Assembly (NCBI GenBank): GCA_016213325.1
Contig: JACRAY010000014.1
Span: 310,001 to 374,000 of the forward strand
Direction: 5' to 3'
DNA from: Burkholderiales bacterium
GTDB lineage: Bacteria > Pseudomonadota > Gammaproteobacteria > Burkholderiales > Burkholderiaceae_C
Length of the DNA: 64,000 nt
Shown here: positions 46,915 through 56,875 of the stretch, in pieces
Layout of the letters: every line of letters begins with the position of its first letter
How positions within the stretch are numbered: the first letter of the stretch is position 1
Position numbers and translations under genes: made by a program
The notes under the pieces: generated by a model
The model's database searches: none
What the model saw: the letters and a program-made list of their open reading frames with translations, nothing else
Told to the model about the DNA's origin: nothing

Positions 46915-48264
46915 TTACTCCTGGGACGACACGGAATGGATCGCTGCCCCGACCGCGGCGTGCAAGCCTTCGACGGCGAGGCTGAGTTCCGCTTCGCCCG
47001 CGATGAAGGCGGGCGCCAGCAGGACGTGGTCACCATAGCGGCCATCCACGGTGCCGCCCATCGGGTAAACCATCAAGCCACGCGCCATCGCTTCGCGCTT
47101 CACGCGCGCATGCAGCGAGTGCTTCGGCTCGAACGGCGCCTTGCTCGCGCGGTCGGCGACCAGCTCGACGCCCCAGAAGAAGCCGCGCCCGCGGATGTCG
47201 CCCACGTGCGGATGCGATGCAAAGGCGGACCGCAGCATCTTCTCGAACACGGCGCCTTGCTCGCGCACGCGCGCCAGCAGCCCGTCGCGCTCGATCACGT
47301 CCTGCACCGCCAGTGCCGCCGCGCAAGCGACGGGGTGGCCCAGGTAAGTATGCCCATGCTGGAAGTAGCCCGAGCCCGCGGTCATCGCATCGACGATGCG
47401 CGACTGCGCCAGCACCGCACCGATGGGCTGGTAGCCGCCGCCCAGCCCCTTCGCCACCACCAGCAGGTCGGGCGCGATGCCCTCCTGTTCGCACGCGTGC
47501 AGCGTGCCGGTGCGGCCCATGCCGCACATCACCTCGTCCAGGATCAGCAGCACGCCGTGGCGGTCGCACACCTCGCGCACCGCACGGAAGTAGCCGGGCA
47601 CCGGCGTGAGCACGCCTGCGGTCGCGCCGCCGACCGTCTCTGCGACGAACGCGATGACCTTGCCGGGGCCGATGCGCTCGATGGCCGCGTCCAGCTCGCG
47701 CGCCAGCCGTTGCCCGTATTGCTGCGGCGTTTCGTCCTCGCGCTGCTCGCGGTACGGGTAGCAGGGCGACACGTGCGTGGCCGGCATCAGCAGGGGCGCA
47801 AAGGGTTCACGCCGCCACGCGTTGCCGCCGACCGCCAGTGCGCCCAGTGTGTTGCCGTGGTAGCTCTGGCGGCGCGCGATGAAGTGGGTGCGGTGCGGCT
47901 CGCCCGTTTCGATGAAGTACTGGCGCGCCATCTTCAGCGCCGCCTCCACGGCCTCGGAGCCGCCGCTCACGAAGTACACGTGGCTGGTCCCCGCGGGTCC
48001 GGTGCGCACCAGCCGGTCGGCCAGCTGCTCGGCGACTTCGGTCGTGAAGAAGCTGGTGTGCGCGTACGCCAGCCGGTCGATCTGCGCATGCATGGCAGCG
48101 ATCACGTCGGGGTGCCCGTGCCCGAGGCAGGACACCGCGGCGCCGCCCGACGCATCGAGGTAGCGCTTGCCGTCCCCGTCGGTGATCCACATGCCGCTGC
48201 CGGCAACGGCCACCGGCGGCAGGTGGTGCAGGTGGCGATGCAGGACATGCGTGGCAGCGGCCAT
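46915..48264 (-). CDS. Class III PLP-dependent aminotransferase
   Basis: 449 residues. Moves an amino group from an omega- or beta-amino compound to an oxo acid. Motifs: [80 protein letters not shown] (PLP-binding Asp) and [17 protein letters not shown] with the catalytic lysine. Resembles the aspartate aminotransferase family/omega-transaminase branch; substrate not assignable. Coupled to TAXI and TRAP genes, so it may use the imported amine or amino acid (inference). ATG at 48264 has GGAG 6 bases upstream; a TTG four codons earlier is less likely. Confidence 0.92.
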   Translation of the reverse strand: MAAATHVLHRHLHHLPPVAVAGSGMWITDGDGKRYLDASGGAAVSCLGHGHPDVIAAMHAQIDRLAYAHTSFFTTEVAEQLADRLVRTGPAGTSHVYFVSGGSEAVEAALKMARQYFIETGEPHRTHFIARRQSYHGNTLGALAVGGNAWRREPFAPLLMPATHVSPCYPYREQREDETPQQYGQRLARELDAAIERIGPGKVIAFVAETVGGATAGVLTPVPGYFRAVREVCDRHGVLLILDEVMCGMGRTGTLHACEQEGIAPDLLVVAKGLGGGYQPIGAVLAQSRIVDAMTAGSGYFQHGHTYLGHPVACAAALAVQDVIERDGLLARVREQGAVFEKMLRSAFASHPHVGDIRGRGFFWGVELVADRASKAPFEPKHSLHARVKREAMARGLMVYPMGGTVDGRYGDHVLLAPAFIAGEAELSLAVEGLHAAVGAAIHSVSSQE

Positions 48265-48429
48265 GGCGTACTCCAACGGTTTCGCGACAGTGTAAGCAAC
48301 CCGGCGTCGGTGCTTTCTTACGCTGCGTGACGCGGGCTGCTGTCACCACGCTGCCATGAGGACGGCTGATACTGCCCGCACTGCTGTCACGCAGGCAAAG
48401 ACAGGGACAAGCAAGGGACAAGACCAACA

Positions 48430-48621
48430 ATGAGACACGACAACAGGACCCCATCGATCCTGCGGCGCATCCCGAAAATCCTCGAAGTCACGGCCGCTTC
48501 GTACGGCCTGGCCGGGGTCAGCGGCCCGAACGCCTCTCGCGCGCGCGGCGCACCTGCCGCGTCTCGGCGGCGCGCGCCTTCTCTTGCACCTTCCGGTCGC
48601 GGCGGCTCCAGAACCACTTAG
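48430..48621 (+). CDS. Possible small protein (63 codons), tentative
   Basis: Open frame MRHDNRTPSILRRIPKILEV and onward, 63 residues. The first ~35 codons have the high-GC third positions of real genes here and code for a plausible mixed helix; the second half is Arg/Ala/Ser-rich and lies antisense to the 3' part of the small membrane protein at 48518-48697. Only the first half is likely to be meaningful. No convincing Shine-Dalgarno. It could also be chance. The rest of 48265-48429 holds only a GCTGTCAC direct repeat and no gene that I can support. Confidence 0.3.
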   Translation: MRHDNRTPSILRRIPKILEVTAASYGLAGVSGPNASRARGAPAASRRRAPSLAPSGRGGSRTT

Positions 48622-48697
48622 CCACCGTGCGCGCGACGATGAAGGTCAGCACGAAGCTGAACAGCATCACGACAAGGCCTACGGGGCCTACATCCAC
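48518..48697 (-). CDS. Small single-span membrane protein (59 aa)
   Basis: GTG start at 48697 with a near-ideal GAGGAGG Shine-Dalgarno 4 bases upstream; 59 codons to TGA at 48518. One membrane helix (GLVVMLFSFVLTFIVARTV) then WFWSRRDRK and a highly charged Arg/Glu/Lys tail. This N-terminal helix plus basic cytosolic tail is common among small inner-membrane proteins. No family recognised. Preceded by tRNA-Ser and its terminator, and ends 253 bases before the divergent aminotransferase start region. Confidence 0.65.
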   Translation of the reverse strand: MDVGPVGLVVMLFSFVLTFIVARTVAKWFWSRRDRKVQEKARAAETRQVRRARERRSGR

Positions 48698-48712
48698 GGT
48701 GCCTCCTCGATG

Positions 48713-48740
48713 AAAAAAGCCGCCTGGGCGAGGCGGCTTG
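48713..48740 (-). terminator. Rho-independent terminator downstream of tRNA-Ser
   Basis: Minus strand stem AGCCGCC/GGCGGCT with a short loop followed by six Ts (48713-48718). It lies 12 bases after the tRNA 3' end and before the small membrane protein gene. Confidence 0.85.
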
Positions 48741-48751
48741 TCGTTGGGTTC

Positions 48752-48845
48752 TGGCGGAGCGACAGGGATTCGAACCCTGGATGCAGGTTTTTGCCCGCAT
48801 ACTCCCTTAGCAGGGGAGCACCTTCGGCCACTCGGTCACCGCTCC
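48752..48845 (-). tRNA. tRNA-Ser (anticodon GCT)
   Basis: 94 nt with encoded CCA. Acceptor GGAGCGG/TCGCTCC-type pairing, D-arm GACCGAGTGGCCGAAGG, anticodon arm with CCTGCTAAGG (GCT), long class II variable arm and T-loop TTCGAAT. Lies 10 bases downstream of the lysC stop on the same strand. Confidence 0.96.
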
Positions 48846-48855
48846 ATGGCGCCAA

Positions 48856-50139
48856 TTATGCCCCAGCCGGCCGGGTCACGGTCTCGTCGAGGTCGAAAGC
48901 CCTGTGCAGGGCGCGCACCGCCAGCTCCATGTATTTCTCGTCGATCACCACCGAGGTCTTGATCTCGCTGGTGGAGATCATCTGGATGTTGATGCCCTCT
49001 TCGGACAGCGAACGGAACATCTTGGCGGCGATGCCCACGTGGCTGCGCATGCCGATGCCGACGATGGACACCTTGCAGATGCGCGTGTCTCCTTCCAGCC
49101 GGTCGGTGCCCAGCGAAGGCAGCACTTTCGACTTGAGCACGTCGAGCGTGCGCTGGTAGTCGTTGCGGTGCACGGTGAAGCTGAAGTCGGTCTTGCCGTC
49201 GTGGCTGACGTTCTGGATGATGACGTCGACCTCGATGTTGGCGTCGGCCACGGCGCCCAGGATCTGGTAGGCGATGCCGGGCTTGTCGGGCACGCCCAGG
49301 ATCGAAACTTTGGCTTCGTCGCGGTTGAATGCGATGCCGGAAACAACGGCCTGTTCCATCTTCTCGTCTTCCTCAAAAGTGATCAGCGTGCCGGAGGTGG
49401 CTTCCTCCTCGAGCGGGATGTCCCACGGGGTGAAGCTCGACAGCACGCGCAGCGGCACCTTGTACTTGCCCGCGAACTCCACCGAGCGGATCTGCAGGAC
49501 CTTGGAGCCCATCGAGGCCATCTCCAGCATTTCCTCGAAGCTCACGGTGGCCAGGCGCCGCGCTTCGGGCACCACGCGCGGGTCGGTCGTGTACACGCCG
49601 TCCACGTCGGTGTAGATCAGGCACTCGGCCGCCTTCAGCGCCGCTGCCACCGCCACGGCCGAGGTGTCGCTGCCGCCGCGGCCCAGCGTGGTGATGTTGC
49701 TGTTGTCGTCCACGCCCTGGAAGCCGGTGATCACGACCACCTTGCCCGCCTGCAGGTCGGCGCGCACGCGCTTGTCGTCGATCGACTCGATGCGCGCCTT
49801 GGTGTACGCATCGTTGGTACGGATGGGCACTTGCCAGCCGGCGTAGCTGACCGCCTCCATGCCCTCGGCCTGCAGCGCCAGCGACAGCAGGCCCACGGAG
49901 ACCTGCTCGCCGGTGGACGCCAGCATGTCGAGTTCGCGCTGGGCCGCGTCCGTGGCCTTCTGCGGCGACACTTCCTTGGCCAGCCCGAGCAGGCGGTTGG
50001 TCTCGCCGCTCATGGCGCTGGGCACCACCACCATCTGGTGGCCGGCGCGCGCCCACTTGGCGACGCGCTTGGCGACATTGCGGATGCGCTCGGTCGAGCC
50101 CATCGACGTGCCGCCGTATTTGTGAACGATCAATGCCAT
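48856..50139 (-). CDS. lysC: Aspartate kinase
   Basis: 427 residues, normal for a monofunctional enzyme. Phosphorylates aspartate, opening the lysine/threonine/methionine pathway. N-terminal kinase domain: [14 protein letters not shown] (K-x-GGTS), [39 protein letters not shown] and [13 protein letters not shown]. Two C-terminal ACT domains ([38 protein letters not shown]) allow feedback inhibition. No SD read was needed; the [13 protein letters not shown] is standard for the family. Followed by tRNA-Ser. Confidence 0.97.
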   Translation of the reverse strand: MALIVHKYGGTSMGSTERIRNVAKRVAKWARAGHQMVVVPSAMSGETNRLLGLAKEVSPQKATDAAQRELDMLASTGEQVSVGLLSLALQAEGMEAVSYAGWQVPIRTNDAYTKARIESIDDKRVRADLQAGKVVVITGFQGVDDNSNITTLGRGGSDTSAVAVAAALKAAECLIYTDVDGVYTTDPRVVPEARRLATVSFEEMLEMASMGSKVLQIRSVEFAGKYKVPLRVLSSFTPWDIPLEEEATSGTLITFEEDEKMEQAVVSGIAFNRDEAKVSILGVPDKPGIAYQILGAVADANIEVDVIIQNVSHDGKTDFSFTVHRNDYQRTLDVLKSKVLPSLGTDRLEGDTRICKVSIVGIGMRSHVGIAAKMFRSLSEEGINIQMISTSEIKTSVVIDEKYMELAVRALHRAFDLDETVTRPAGA

Positions 50140-50205
50140 GGGGGATTCGGTCAGGGGAATCCCCGATTTTATTGCATCGCAACAGCCCCCCTTCCGGGGG
50201 CTCGC

Positions 50206-50865
50206 TCAGAGCTTGGCCGGCTCGGTCCTGGCGTAGCCGCTGGACTCGGCATGGTGGTACTGCTCGTCCAGCACCGACATCAGCCGCTCGAGGTCGGCCT
50301 TCACGTCACCCGAGTGCGACTCGACGCTCACCGGGCCGGCGATCACATCGGCCCCTTGCGCCGGGGCCGGCTGCGACGAGGGTTGCGTATCGGGGATGTC
50401 GCGCGGCATGGCGGTCCACATGCCGGGGTGCGGCAGCGGCGGGCATCCGGAGTCGTCGGCCAGCGTGAATTGCCATGAGATGCCGACCAGCCATTCCTCG
50501 GCCACCGGGTCGAAGGTGTGCAGCTTGCTGATCAGCGCTTTCTGCAGCGACACGCAATACACGGGCAGGCGGGCGTCCCAGTGGCGGATGGCCAGGCGCC
50601 AGTAGAGGCCGCGGTCCCCGTTGCGCGACGTCATGGTGGCCATTTCGGCGGTGATCCATTCGGCCGGGATGCCGTGGCGCTTGAGCGTGTCGCGCAGGAC
50701 CACGCGCAGCAGTTCGCGCCGTTCGTGCTGCGTAGGCGGGTGGCCCACATGGGCCTGGCTTTGAGAATGGCCCGACTTCAGCTCGGAGTGAACCTGCGAA
50801 CTGTTGGCCGCCTTCACGGGTTTCGCCCCCGGCCGGCCCCCGAATAGCCGCTCGAACATGCCCAT
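50206..50865 (-). CDS. Conserved hypothetical protein
   Basis: 219 residues, soluble, no signal peptide. Basic N-terminus (MGMFERLFGGRPGAKPVK), then a folded middle with RRELLRVVLRDTLKRHGIPAEWITAEM, RGLYWRLAIRHWDARLP and PVAEEWLVGISWQFTLADD. The C-terminal part is a flexible Pro/Gln/Ala linker and a helix (DLERLMSVLDEQYHH). I do not recognise a named family, but the pattern of Trp/Arg in the middle looks conserved rather than random. Located between tilS and lysC on the same strand, 16 bases after tilS. Confidence 0.7.
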   Translation of the reverse strand: MGMFERLFGGRPGAKPVKAANSSQVHSELKSGHSQSQAHVGHPPTQHERRELLRVVLRDTLKRHGIPAEWITAEMATMTSRNGDRGLYWRLAIRHWDARLPVYCVSLQKALISKLHTFDPVAEEWLVGISWQFTLADDSGCPPLPHPGMWTAMPRDIPDTQPSSQPAPAQGADVIAGPVSVESHSGDVKADLERLMSVLDEQYHHAESSGYARTEPAKL

Positions 50866-50881
50866 CGCCGCACTCCTCCGC

Positions 50882-51859
50882 CTAATTGTGACGAATTGTG
50901 ACAGCGTCTGGCCCGGGGGGCAATGGCGGCGTGAACCGCAAGAGGGTTTCCTCGCGCGTGACGTAGCCGCGGCCCACTTTCAGGCGCAGTGCGTGGCCGC
51001 GGGTGGTGCAGTCGGCGACCTGGTCCAGCAGCTCTTCGAGCTGCGCGGCGCTGGCCGCTTCGCCGTGCGCCGCCCGCAACCAGTGCCGCAGCACGTTGGC
51101 CTGCCGATCGCGCGGCAGTGCCTGCAAGCGCGCGATCACGGGTTTACCGCCCATGGCCGCCAGGTCCTCTTCGGCCAAAGCGGCCAGCAGTGCCCGCGCC
51201 TGCGCCACGTGCCGCGCCGAACGCGCAAAGGTCTCGCGAAACTGCGGGAAGGCACGCTCCAGCGCGGGCAGCAGTTCGTGCCGGATGCGGTTGCGCGTGA
51301 ACGAGGTGTCGGCGTTGCTCGGGTCCTCGACATGGGCGACGCCCTGTTGCGCGAGCCACGCGCGGATGTCCTTGCCGGCGATGTCGAGCCACGGCCGTTC
51401 GAAGCGCATGCCATGCCGCTCGAACGAGCGCGGCATGGCTGACAGGCCCGGCAGCCCCGCGCCGCGGCTCAGGGCCAGCAGCAGGGTTTCGGCCTGGTCG
51501 TCGGCATGCTGGCCCAGCAGGATTGCCTGCAGTCCCTGGGCCGACGCCAGTTGCGCCAGCGACAGGTAACGCGCGCGCCGCGCCGCGTCTTCGGGACTCT
51601 CGCCCGCGGCATGGCGCGCATCGACGCGCACCGAATGGAACGCCACACCGAGGTCGCGGCAAACGGCGGCGGCATGCGCCTCGAAGCCGTCGGCCGCGCG
51701 TTGCAGGCCGTGGTGCACGTGCAGGCCGTACACCGCACCGGGCCAGCGCCGGGCCGCGGCCACGAGCAGCGCCGTGGAGTCGGCACCGCCGCTGAAGGCC
51801 ACGCCCAGGGGCAGCGCTGGCGCGCAGTTGTCAAGCGCCTGGACGACATCACGGGCCAT
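50882..51859 (-). CDS. tilS: tRNA(Ile)-lysidine synthase
   Basis: 325 residues. Attaches lysine to C34 of the CAU-anticodon tRNA-Ile so that it reads AUA. PP-loop ATP-binding motif FSGGADSTALL, then LHVHHGLQ, ILLGQHADDQAETLLLALSRGAGLPGLSAMP and DPSNADTSFTRNRIRHELLP, all diagnostic. Shorter than the ~430-residue E. coli enzyme: the C-terminal TilS_C domain seems reduced or absent, which is common in relatives with short forms. ATG at 51859; divergent from the TonB-like gene. Confidence 0.94.
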   Translation of the reverse strand: MARDVVQALDNCAPALPLGVAFSGGADSTALLVAAARRWPGAVYGLHVHHGLQRAADGFEAHAAAVCRDLGVAFHSVRVDARHAAGESPEDAARRARYLSLAQLASAQGLQAILLGQHADDQAETLLLALSRGAGLPGLSAMPRSFERHGMRFERPWLDIAGKDIRAWLAQQGVAHVEDPSNADTSFTRNRIRHELLPALERAFPQFRETFARSARHVAQARALLAALAEEDLAAMGGKPVIARLQALPRDRQANVLRHWLRAAHGEAASAAQLEELLDQVADCTTRGHALRLKVGRGYVTREETLLRFTPPLPPGPDAVTIRHN

Positions 51860-51957
51860 TCGTCCATTATCGGGCGCTGCTAGGAGGTATCCCTAGCCCG
51901 CTCGCGGGGCCGCCCCGATAGACTCGCGCGGTCCTGGTTACCACCGAGGTTGAGGGA

Positions 51958-52623
51958 ATGTCCGAGCAAGACCCGGGCGCGCCGGCCCACAAGGCCCTGC
52001 GCGCCTGTGCAGTAGCGTTGGCCATGCACGCCATCGCAGCCACCGGGGCTTATGCCCAGGCGCCATCCGCCACCGCTTCCGATGGCGCACCCAGCGAAGC
52101 AGCACGCCGCGCAGCGGCCAGCCCCTATCGCTTCATCCTGCAGCATTCGGCAGCGCCTGCGCGCAGGCCCGCGGCCGAGCCGCCACCCAGGCGGGAGAAG
52201 GCACCCGAGGCACCCGTGCAGGCGACCGCCGCCCGCACGGCACCCGAGCCTGCGCCCGCGCCGTTGCCCGTCGCCGTGCCGGCAGCTGCGCAGCCCGCGC
52301 CGGTGGCCGCACCACGGCCCGAGCCGGTGCAGATGGCTACGCGCAACGCGAAGCCGCCCGAGCCGCCGCCACGCCGCGAAGTCATCCCGGTGCGCATCGA
52401 CGAGCCCCGGCTGCCGCCTGCCCTGCTGCGCGAGCGGCCCAATGGCGTGGTGAAGGTGCAGTTCGAAATCCACCCCGACGGCTCGACCGGCGCGGTGAAG
52501 GTGCTGGCCAGCAACAACTCGGTGCTGAATCGCCCGACGGTCAATGCCGTGTCGGCGTGGAAGTTCCAGCCGGTCGACGAAATCCTGACCGTCGAAACCG
52601 AGATCGCCTACAAGTACGACTAG
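51958..52623 (+). CDS. TonB C-terminal domain protein
   Basis: 221 residues. The N-terminus has a hydrophobic stretch (ALRACAVALAMHAIAATGAYA) that could be a signal peptide or a membrane anchor. Then a long Pro/Ala/Glu-rich span (about 70-145) like TonB's periplasm-crossing linker. The C-terminal ~75 residues match TonB_C: GVVKVQFEIHPDGSTGAVKVLASNN and AVSAWKFQPVDEI. An energy-transducer role is possible, but ExbB/ExbD are not adjacent and the cleavable signal-like N-terminus argues for a periplasmic protein. Convergent with accA, 3 bases between stops. Confidence 0.85.
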   Translation: MSEQDPGAPAHKALRACAVALAMHAIAATGAYAQAPSATASDGAPSEAARRAAASPYRFILQHSAAPARRPAAEPPPRREKAPEAPVQATAARTAPEPAPAPLPVAVPAAAQPAPVAAPRPEPVQMATRNAKPPEPPPRREVIPVRIDEPRLPPALLRERPNGVVKVQFEIHPDGSTGAVKVLASNNSVLNRPTVNAVSAWKFQPVDEILTVETEIAYKYD

Positions 52624-52626
52624 GGC

Positions 52627-53604
52627 CTAGCGCGAATCGGCCTTGGTGTCGCTGAAGCGCCCGTAGCCCTGCACGCGCTCGTAGCGGCGCTCCAGCAGCT
52701 CGCGCACCTTGAGGTCGGCGACCTGGCGCCATGCGTCGTTCAGCGCGCGCTTCAGGAAGGCGGCCATCTGCTTGTGATCGCGGTGCGCGCCGCCCACGGG
52801 CTCGTTCACGATCTTGTCCACCAGCCCCAGCGCCTTCAGCCGGTGCGCCGTGATGCCCATGGCGTCGGCGGCTTCCTGCGCCTTCTCGGACGTCTTCCAC
52901 AGGATCGACGCGCAGCCTTCGGGACTGATCACCGAATACACCGAGTACTGCAGCATCAGCACCTGGTCGGCCACGGCGATGGCCAGTGCACCGCCCGAGC
53001 CGCCTTCACCGATGATGGTGGTGATGATCGGCACCTCGAGCTGCGCCATCTCGAAGATGTTGCGGCCGATGGCTTCCGACTGGCCACGCTCCTCGGCGTC
53101 GATGCCCGGATACGCGCCGGGCGTGTCGACGAAGGTGAACACCGGCAGCTTGAACTTCTCGGCGGTCTTCATCAGCCGCAGTGCCTTGCGGTAGCCCTCG
53201 GGACGGCTCATGCCGAAGTTGCGCGCAGCTCGCTCCCTGGTGTCGCGGCCCTTCTGGTGGCCCAGCACCATGCAGGCGTTGCCGTTGAAGCGCGCGAGCC
53301 CGCCCACGATCGACAGGTCGTCGGCGAAGTGGCGGTCGCCGTGCAGCTCCACGAAGTCGGTGAAGACCTCGTTGATGTAGTCCATCGTGTAGGGCCGCTC
53401 GGCGTGGCGCGCGATCTTGGTGATCTGCCACGGCGACAGCTGGCTGTAGATGTCCTTGGTGAGCTGCTGGCTCTTCTTGCTCAGCTGGTCGATCTCTTCC
53501 GAGATGTCGACGGCAGACTCGGTCTGCACGTAGCGCAATTCCTCGATCTTGCCCTCGAGCTCCGCGATGGGTTGCTCGAAGTCGAGAAATGTCTTTTTCG
53601 GCAA
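52627..53604 (-). CDS. accA: Acetyl-CoA carboxylase carboxyltransferase subunit alpha
   Basis: 325 residues, full length. Transfers the carboxyl group from biotin to acetyl-CoA with AccD, the first step of fatty acid synthesis. N-terminal [24 protein letters not shown], then [55 protein letters not shown], and [38 protein letters not shown]. Third gene of the cysS-glycosylase-accA run on the minus strand, 33 bases after the glycosylase. Confidence 0.97.
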   Translation of the reverse strand: MPKKTFLDFEQPIAELEGKIEELRYVQTESAVDISEEIDQLSKKSQQLTKDIYSQLSPWQITKIARHAERPYTMDYINEVFTDFVELHGDRHFADDLSIVGGLARFNGNACMVLGHQKGRDTRERAARNFGMSRPEGYRKALRLMKTAEKFKLPVFTFVDTPGAYPGIDAEERGQSEAIGRNIFEMAQLEVPIITTIIGEGGSGGALAIAVADQVLMLQYSVYSVISPEGCASILWKTSEKAQEAADAMGITAHRLKALGLVDKIVNEPVGGAHRDHKQMAAFLKRALNDAWRQVADLKVRELLERRYERVQGYGRFSDTKADSR

Positions 53605-53637
53605 GGTCTTCTCCTTGTCTTGTAAGGGAACTGCCCG

Positions 53638-54273
53638 TCAGTATTCGACAGGCAGGGGGTCCAGCGATCGCCAAATATACCAAGTCCCGACACTGCAGAA
53701 CGGGGTCCAGGCCACGGCCACCTCGCGGGCGTCGCTGCGGCTCACCGGGTCGCCCGAGAAATAGTTCTTGCTGATGCCGCTGAGCAGCCCCACGTCGTCC
53801 AGCGGCAGCACGTTGGGCCGCATGAGGTGGAAGATCAGGAACATCTCGGCAGTCCAGCGGCCGATGCCGCGGATGCCCACCAGCTCGGTGATGATGTCCT
53901 CGTCGGGCATCTCGCGCCACGCGTCGACGTGGATCGCGCCCGAGTCGAAGTGCAGCGCCAGGTCCACCAGGTACTCGATCTTGCGCGCCGACAGGCCCGC
54001 TTCGCGCATGTCGTCGACCTTCAGCTTCAGCACGCTGGCCGGCGTCATCTTGCGCGGCAGTTTGACGAACCGGTCCCACACCGTCTGCGCCGCCTTCACC
54101 GAGATCTGCTGGCCCACGATGCTGCGCGCGAGCGTGGTGAACGCGTCGCCGCGCGACTGCAGGCAGGCGTCGCCGAACTGCGGGATCAGCCGCTTCATCA
54201 CGCGGTCGCGCCGGGCCAGGTACTTGCAGGCTTCGTTCCAGTAGTCCGGCGTAGCCAGCGCGATGTCGCTCAC
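53638..54273 (-). CDS. DNA-3-methyladenine glycosylase, AlkA/HhH-GPD type
   Basis: 211 residues. Removes alkylated bases from DNA in base-excision repair. HhH-GPD fold: [28 protein letters not shown], the helix-hairpin-helix [20 protein letters not shown], then [12 protein letters not shown] with the catalytic Asp. AlkA-like but without an N-terminal extra domain. Start GTG at 54273 has GGGAGG upstream and overlaps the cysS stop (GTGA); a longer ATG start at 54285 is possible. Confidence 0.9.
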   Translation of the reverse strand: MSDIALATPDYWNEACKYLARRDRVMKRLIPQFGDACLQSRGDAFTTLARSIVGQQISVKAAQTVWDRFVKLPRKMTPASVLKLKVDDMREAGLSARKIEYLVDLALHFDSGAIHVDAWREMPDEDIITELVGIRGIGRWTAEMFLIFHLMRPNVLPLDDVGLLSGISKNYFSGDPVSRSDAREVAVAWTPFCSVGTWYIWRSLDPLPVEY

Positions 54274-55643
54274 TGCACCTCCCATGTGGTGCCCGAGGGC
54301 GAGTCCTTGAGCACGATGCCGCGCGCCAGCAGGTCCGCGCGGATGCGGTCGGCCTGCGCGAAATCCTTCGCCCGCTTGGCGGCCGCACGCGCAGCTATCA
54401 GCTGCTGGATCTCGGCTTCGCCGACCGCGGCCCCCGCGCGCAGGAAAGCCCTGGGGTCGCCCTGCAGGTGGCCCAGCGTGCTGCCCAGTGCCTTCAGCAG
54501 GCCCGACAGCTGCGCCGACCGGCTGCGATTGACTTCGGCCGCCAGGTCGAACAGCACGGCCACGGCTTCGGGCGTGGCGAAGTCGTTGTCCATCGCGGCC
54601 CTGAAGCGCGCGGCGAACGGGTCGGCCCAGTCGATTGCTACCGCGGCCGGCGGTACCGCCTCGAGCGCGGTGTACAGGCGGCGCAGCGCGTTGCGCGCGT
54701 CGTCGAGGTGCACGTCGCTGTAGTTGACCGGGCTGCGGTAGTGCGAGCGGACGCAGAAGAAGCGCACGGTCTCCCAGTCGAACTTGCGCAGCACGTCCTG
54801 GATGGTGAAGAAGTTGCCGAGCGACTTCGACATCTTCTCGTTGTCGATGTTCAGGAAGCCGTTGTGCACCCAGTAGCGCGCCAGCGGCACGCCGTTGGCG
54901 CCCTCGCTCTGGGCGATCTCGTTCTCGTGGTGCGGGAACTGCAGGTCGGCGCCGCCGCCGTGGATGTCGAAGGTATCGCCGAGCAGTGCGCACGACATGG
55001 CGGAGCATTCGATGTGCCAGCCCGGCCGGCCGCGCCCGAACGCGCTGTCCCACTTGGCGTCCTCGGGCTCGTCGGGCTTGGCCGCCTTCCACAGCACGAA
55101 GTCGAGCGGGTCTTCCTTGCCCTCGGCCACCGCCACGCGCTCGCCCGCATGCAGCTCGTCGAGGCTCTTGCCCGACAGCTTGCCGTAGCCGGGGAAGCGC
55201 CGCACCGCGAAGTTGACGTCGCCTTCCTCGCTGCGATAGGCCAGGCCCTTCGCTTCCAGCTTGCGCACGATGTCGAGCATCTCGGCAATGTAGTCGGTGG
55301 CGCGCGGGTCGTGCGTGGGCCGCTCGATGCCCAGCGCGTCGAAGTCGCGGTACATCGCCGCGATCATGCGGTCGGTGAGGCCGCGCACCGTCTCGCCGTT
55401 GGCGAGCGCACGGCGGATGATCTTGTCGTCGATGTCGGTGATATTGCGCACGAACGTGACTTCGTAGCCGCTCGAACGCAGCCAGCGGAACACGATATCC
55501 GACGCGATGGTGGAGCGCGCGTGGCCGATGTGGCACTCGTCGTACGGCGTGATGCCGCACACGTACATCCGAACACGGCCCGGCTCCAGCGGCGAAAACT
55601 CCTCCAGCGCACGCGAGAGCGTGTTGTAGATGCGCAAGGTCAT
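54270..55643 (-). CDS. cysS: Cysteinyl-tRNA synthetase
   Basis: 457 residues. Charges tRNA-Cys. Class I synthetase with zinc-binding C29 in [14 protein letters not shown] motif (H38-H41 in CHIGHARS), the WHIECSAMS and [10 protein letters not shown] zinc ligands, and KMSKS in [12 protein letters not shown]. Normal length. The long upstream frame is antisense to the TPR gene and not coding. First gene of the minus-strand trio; divergent from the TPR gene with 162 bases between starts. Confidence 0.96.
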   Translation of the reverse strand: MTLRIYNTLSRALEEFSPLEPGRVRMYVCGITPYDECHIGHARSTIASDIVFRWLRSSGYEVTFVRNITDIDDKIIRRALANGETVRGLTDRMIAAMYRDFDALGIERPTHDPRATDYIAEMLDIVRKLEAKGLAYRSEEGDVNFAVRRFPGYGKLSGKSLDELHAGERVAVAEGKEDPLDFVLWKAAKPDEPEDAKWDSAFGRGRPGWHIECSAMSCALLGDTFDIHGGGADLQFPHHENEIAQSEGANGVPLARYWVHNGFLNIDNEKMSKSLGNFFTIQDVLRKFDWETVRFFCVRSHYRSPVNYSDVHLDDARNALRRLYTALEAVPPAAVAIDWADPFAARFRAAMDNDFATPEAVAVLFDLAAEVNRSRSAQLSGLLKALGSTLGHLQGDPRAFLRAGAAVGEAEIQQLIAARAAAKRAKDFAQADRIRADLLARGIVLKDSPSGTTWEVQ

Positions 55644-55739
55644 GGTGGGTGGCGGCGCGGGTCCGCCAGGATGGCGGCCGGCGCTTTCGAATAGGGCGTG
55701 CTCGGTAACTTGCCGGTGTCCCCGCACGGAACCCCCGGC

Positions 55740-55745
55740 TACAAT
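55740..55745 (+). promoter_or_regulatory. -10 box (TACAAT) for the envelope gene run
   Basis: TACAAT within GGCTACAATCG, 60 bases before the TPR protein start; gives a leader of about 55 bases. No good -35 at 16-18 bases (TGTCCC at best). Tentative. Confidence 0.4.
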
Positions 55746-55805
55746 CGCCCGCAGTATATAGCCCGGACCGCGGGCATGCCACCTGCACAGGAGCCCAGAG
55801 GTTAC

Positions 55806-56861
55806 ATGACGCGATTCAGCATCCCGGTGTCCAGGAACCTTCGCCTGATAGCAGTCGCGGCGGCGCTGTGTTGCGCGGCCGGCGTGCAGGCCGACGAATA
55901 CGACGACGTCAACCAGCTGCTGCGCTCGGGCAAGGTTGCCGAGGCGCTCGCCAGGGCCGACCAGCACCTCGCGGCCAAGCCGCGCGACCCGCAGATGCGC
56001 TTTTTGAAGGGCGTGATCCAGACCGAAGCGGGCCGCGCCCAGGATGCGATAACGACGTTCACCAAGCTCACCGAGGATTACCCCGAACTGCCCGAGCCCT
56101 ACAACAACCTCGCCGTGCTGCACGCGAGCCAGGGGCAGTTCGACAAGGCGCGTGCCGCCCTCGAAATGGCGATCCGCACCAACCCGAGCTACTCGACGGC
56201 GCACGAGAACCTGGGCGACGTGTATGCCAAGCTGGCAAGCCAGGCGTACAGCAAGGCCCTGCAGCTCGACGCCACCAACACGGCCGTGCAGCCCAAGCTC
56301 GCGCTGATCCGCGAGCTGTTCACCCCCAACCCGCGCGCGGCTCGCGCGCCGGCCGCGGCGCAAGTGGCCGCCGCCACCCCGGTGCGCCCGCCACCGCCGG
56401 CGCCGCCCGTGGCTGCCGCACCGGCACCGGCGCCCGCGCCTGCCGCGCGTCCTGCGGCACCGGCACCTGCCCCGGCACCGGCCGCCGCCGCGCCCGCCCC
56501 GGCTGCGCAGGCTGCCGTCAATGCCTCGCGCGAAGTCGAAACCGCCGTGCAGGCCTGGGCCAACGCGTGGGCGTCGAAAGACATGACGAGCTACCTGGCC
56601 GCCTACGGCAAGGAGTTCGACCCGCCCGGCAACCAGTCGCGCAAGGTCTGGGAAGACGAGCGCCGCGCGCGCATCGTGGGCAAGTCGCGCATCTCGGTCA
56701 AGGTGTCCGACCTGGCCGTGTCCGTCAACGGCACCCGGGCGGTCGCGAAGTTCAAGCAGGCCTACTCGGCCGACTCGCTGAACGTGTCGAGCCGCAAGAC
56801 CCTGGAGCTGGTGAAGGCCGGCGACCGGTGGGTCATCGTGCGCGAGAGCACGGGCGCCTGA
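55806..56861 (+). CDS. TPR protein with C-terminal NTF2-like domain
   Basis: 351 residues. Signal peptide ([20 protein letters not shown]), then TPR motifs at about 35-150 ([84 protein letters not shown]). A long Ala/Pro linker leads to a C-terminal domain ([28 protein letters not shown] ... [15 protein letters not shown]) of the NTF2-like/Cds6 type. Periplasmic, likely a scaffold that works with the next gene, an L,D-transpeptidase with the same C-terminal domain. ATG at 55806 chosen by the signal peptide. Confidence 0.87.
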   Translation: MTRFSIPVSRNLRLIAVAAALCCAAGVQADEYDDVNQLLRSGKVAEALARADQHLAAKPRDPQMRFLKGVIQTEAGRAQDAITTFTKLTEDYPELPEPYNNLAVLHASQGQFDKARAALEMAIRTNPSYSTAHENLGDVYAKLASQAYSKALQLDATNTAVQPKLALIRELFTPNPRAARAPAAAQVAAATPVRPPPPAPPVAAAPAPAPAPAARPAAPAPAPAPAAAAPAPAAQAAVNASREVETAVQAWANAWASKDMTSYLAAYGKEFDPPGNQSRKVWEDERRARIVGKSRISVKVSDLAVSVNGTRAVAKFKQAYSADSLNVSSRKTLELVKAGDRWVIVRESTGA

Positions 56862-56875
56862 AAGGTTCGTGCCGC

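Noticed and set aside
52160..52330. Possible tandem repeats in the TonB-like protein linker
   Set aside because: It is ordinary Pro/Ala low complexity, as expected for a TonB-type spacer; no exact repeat unit.
53638..55788. A 716-codon frame covering the DNA glycosylase and an alternate frame of cysS
   Set aside because: The glycosylase has its own GTG start with ribosome site and GTGA overlap to cysS. The upstream part is Arg/Ala-rich shadow sequence.
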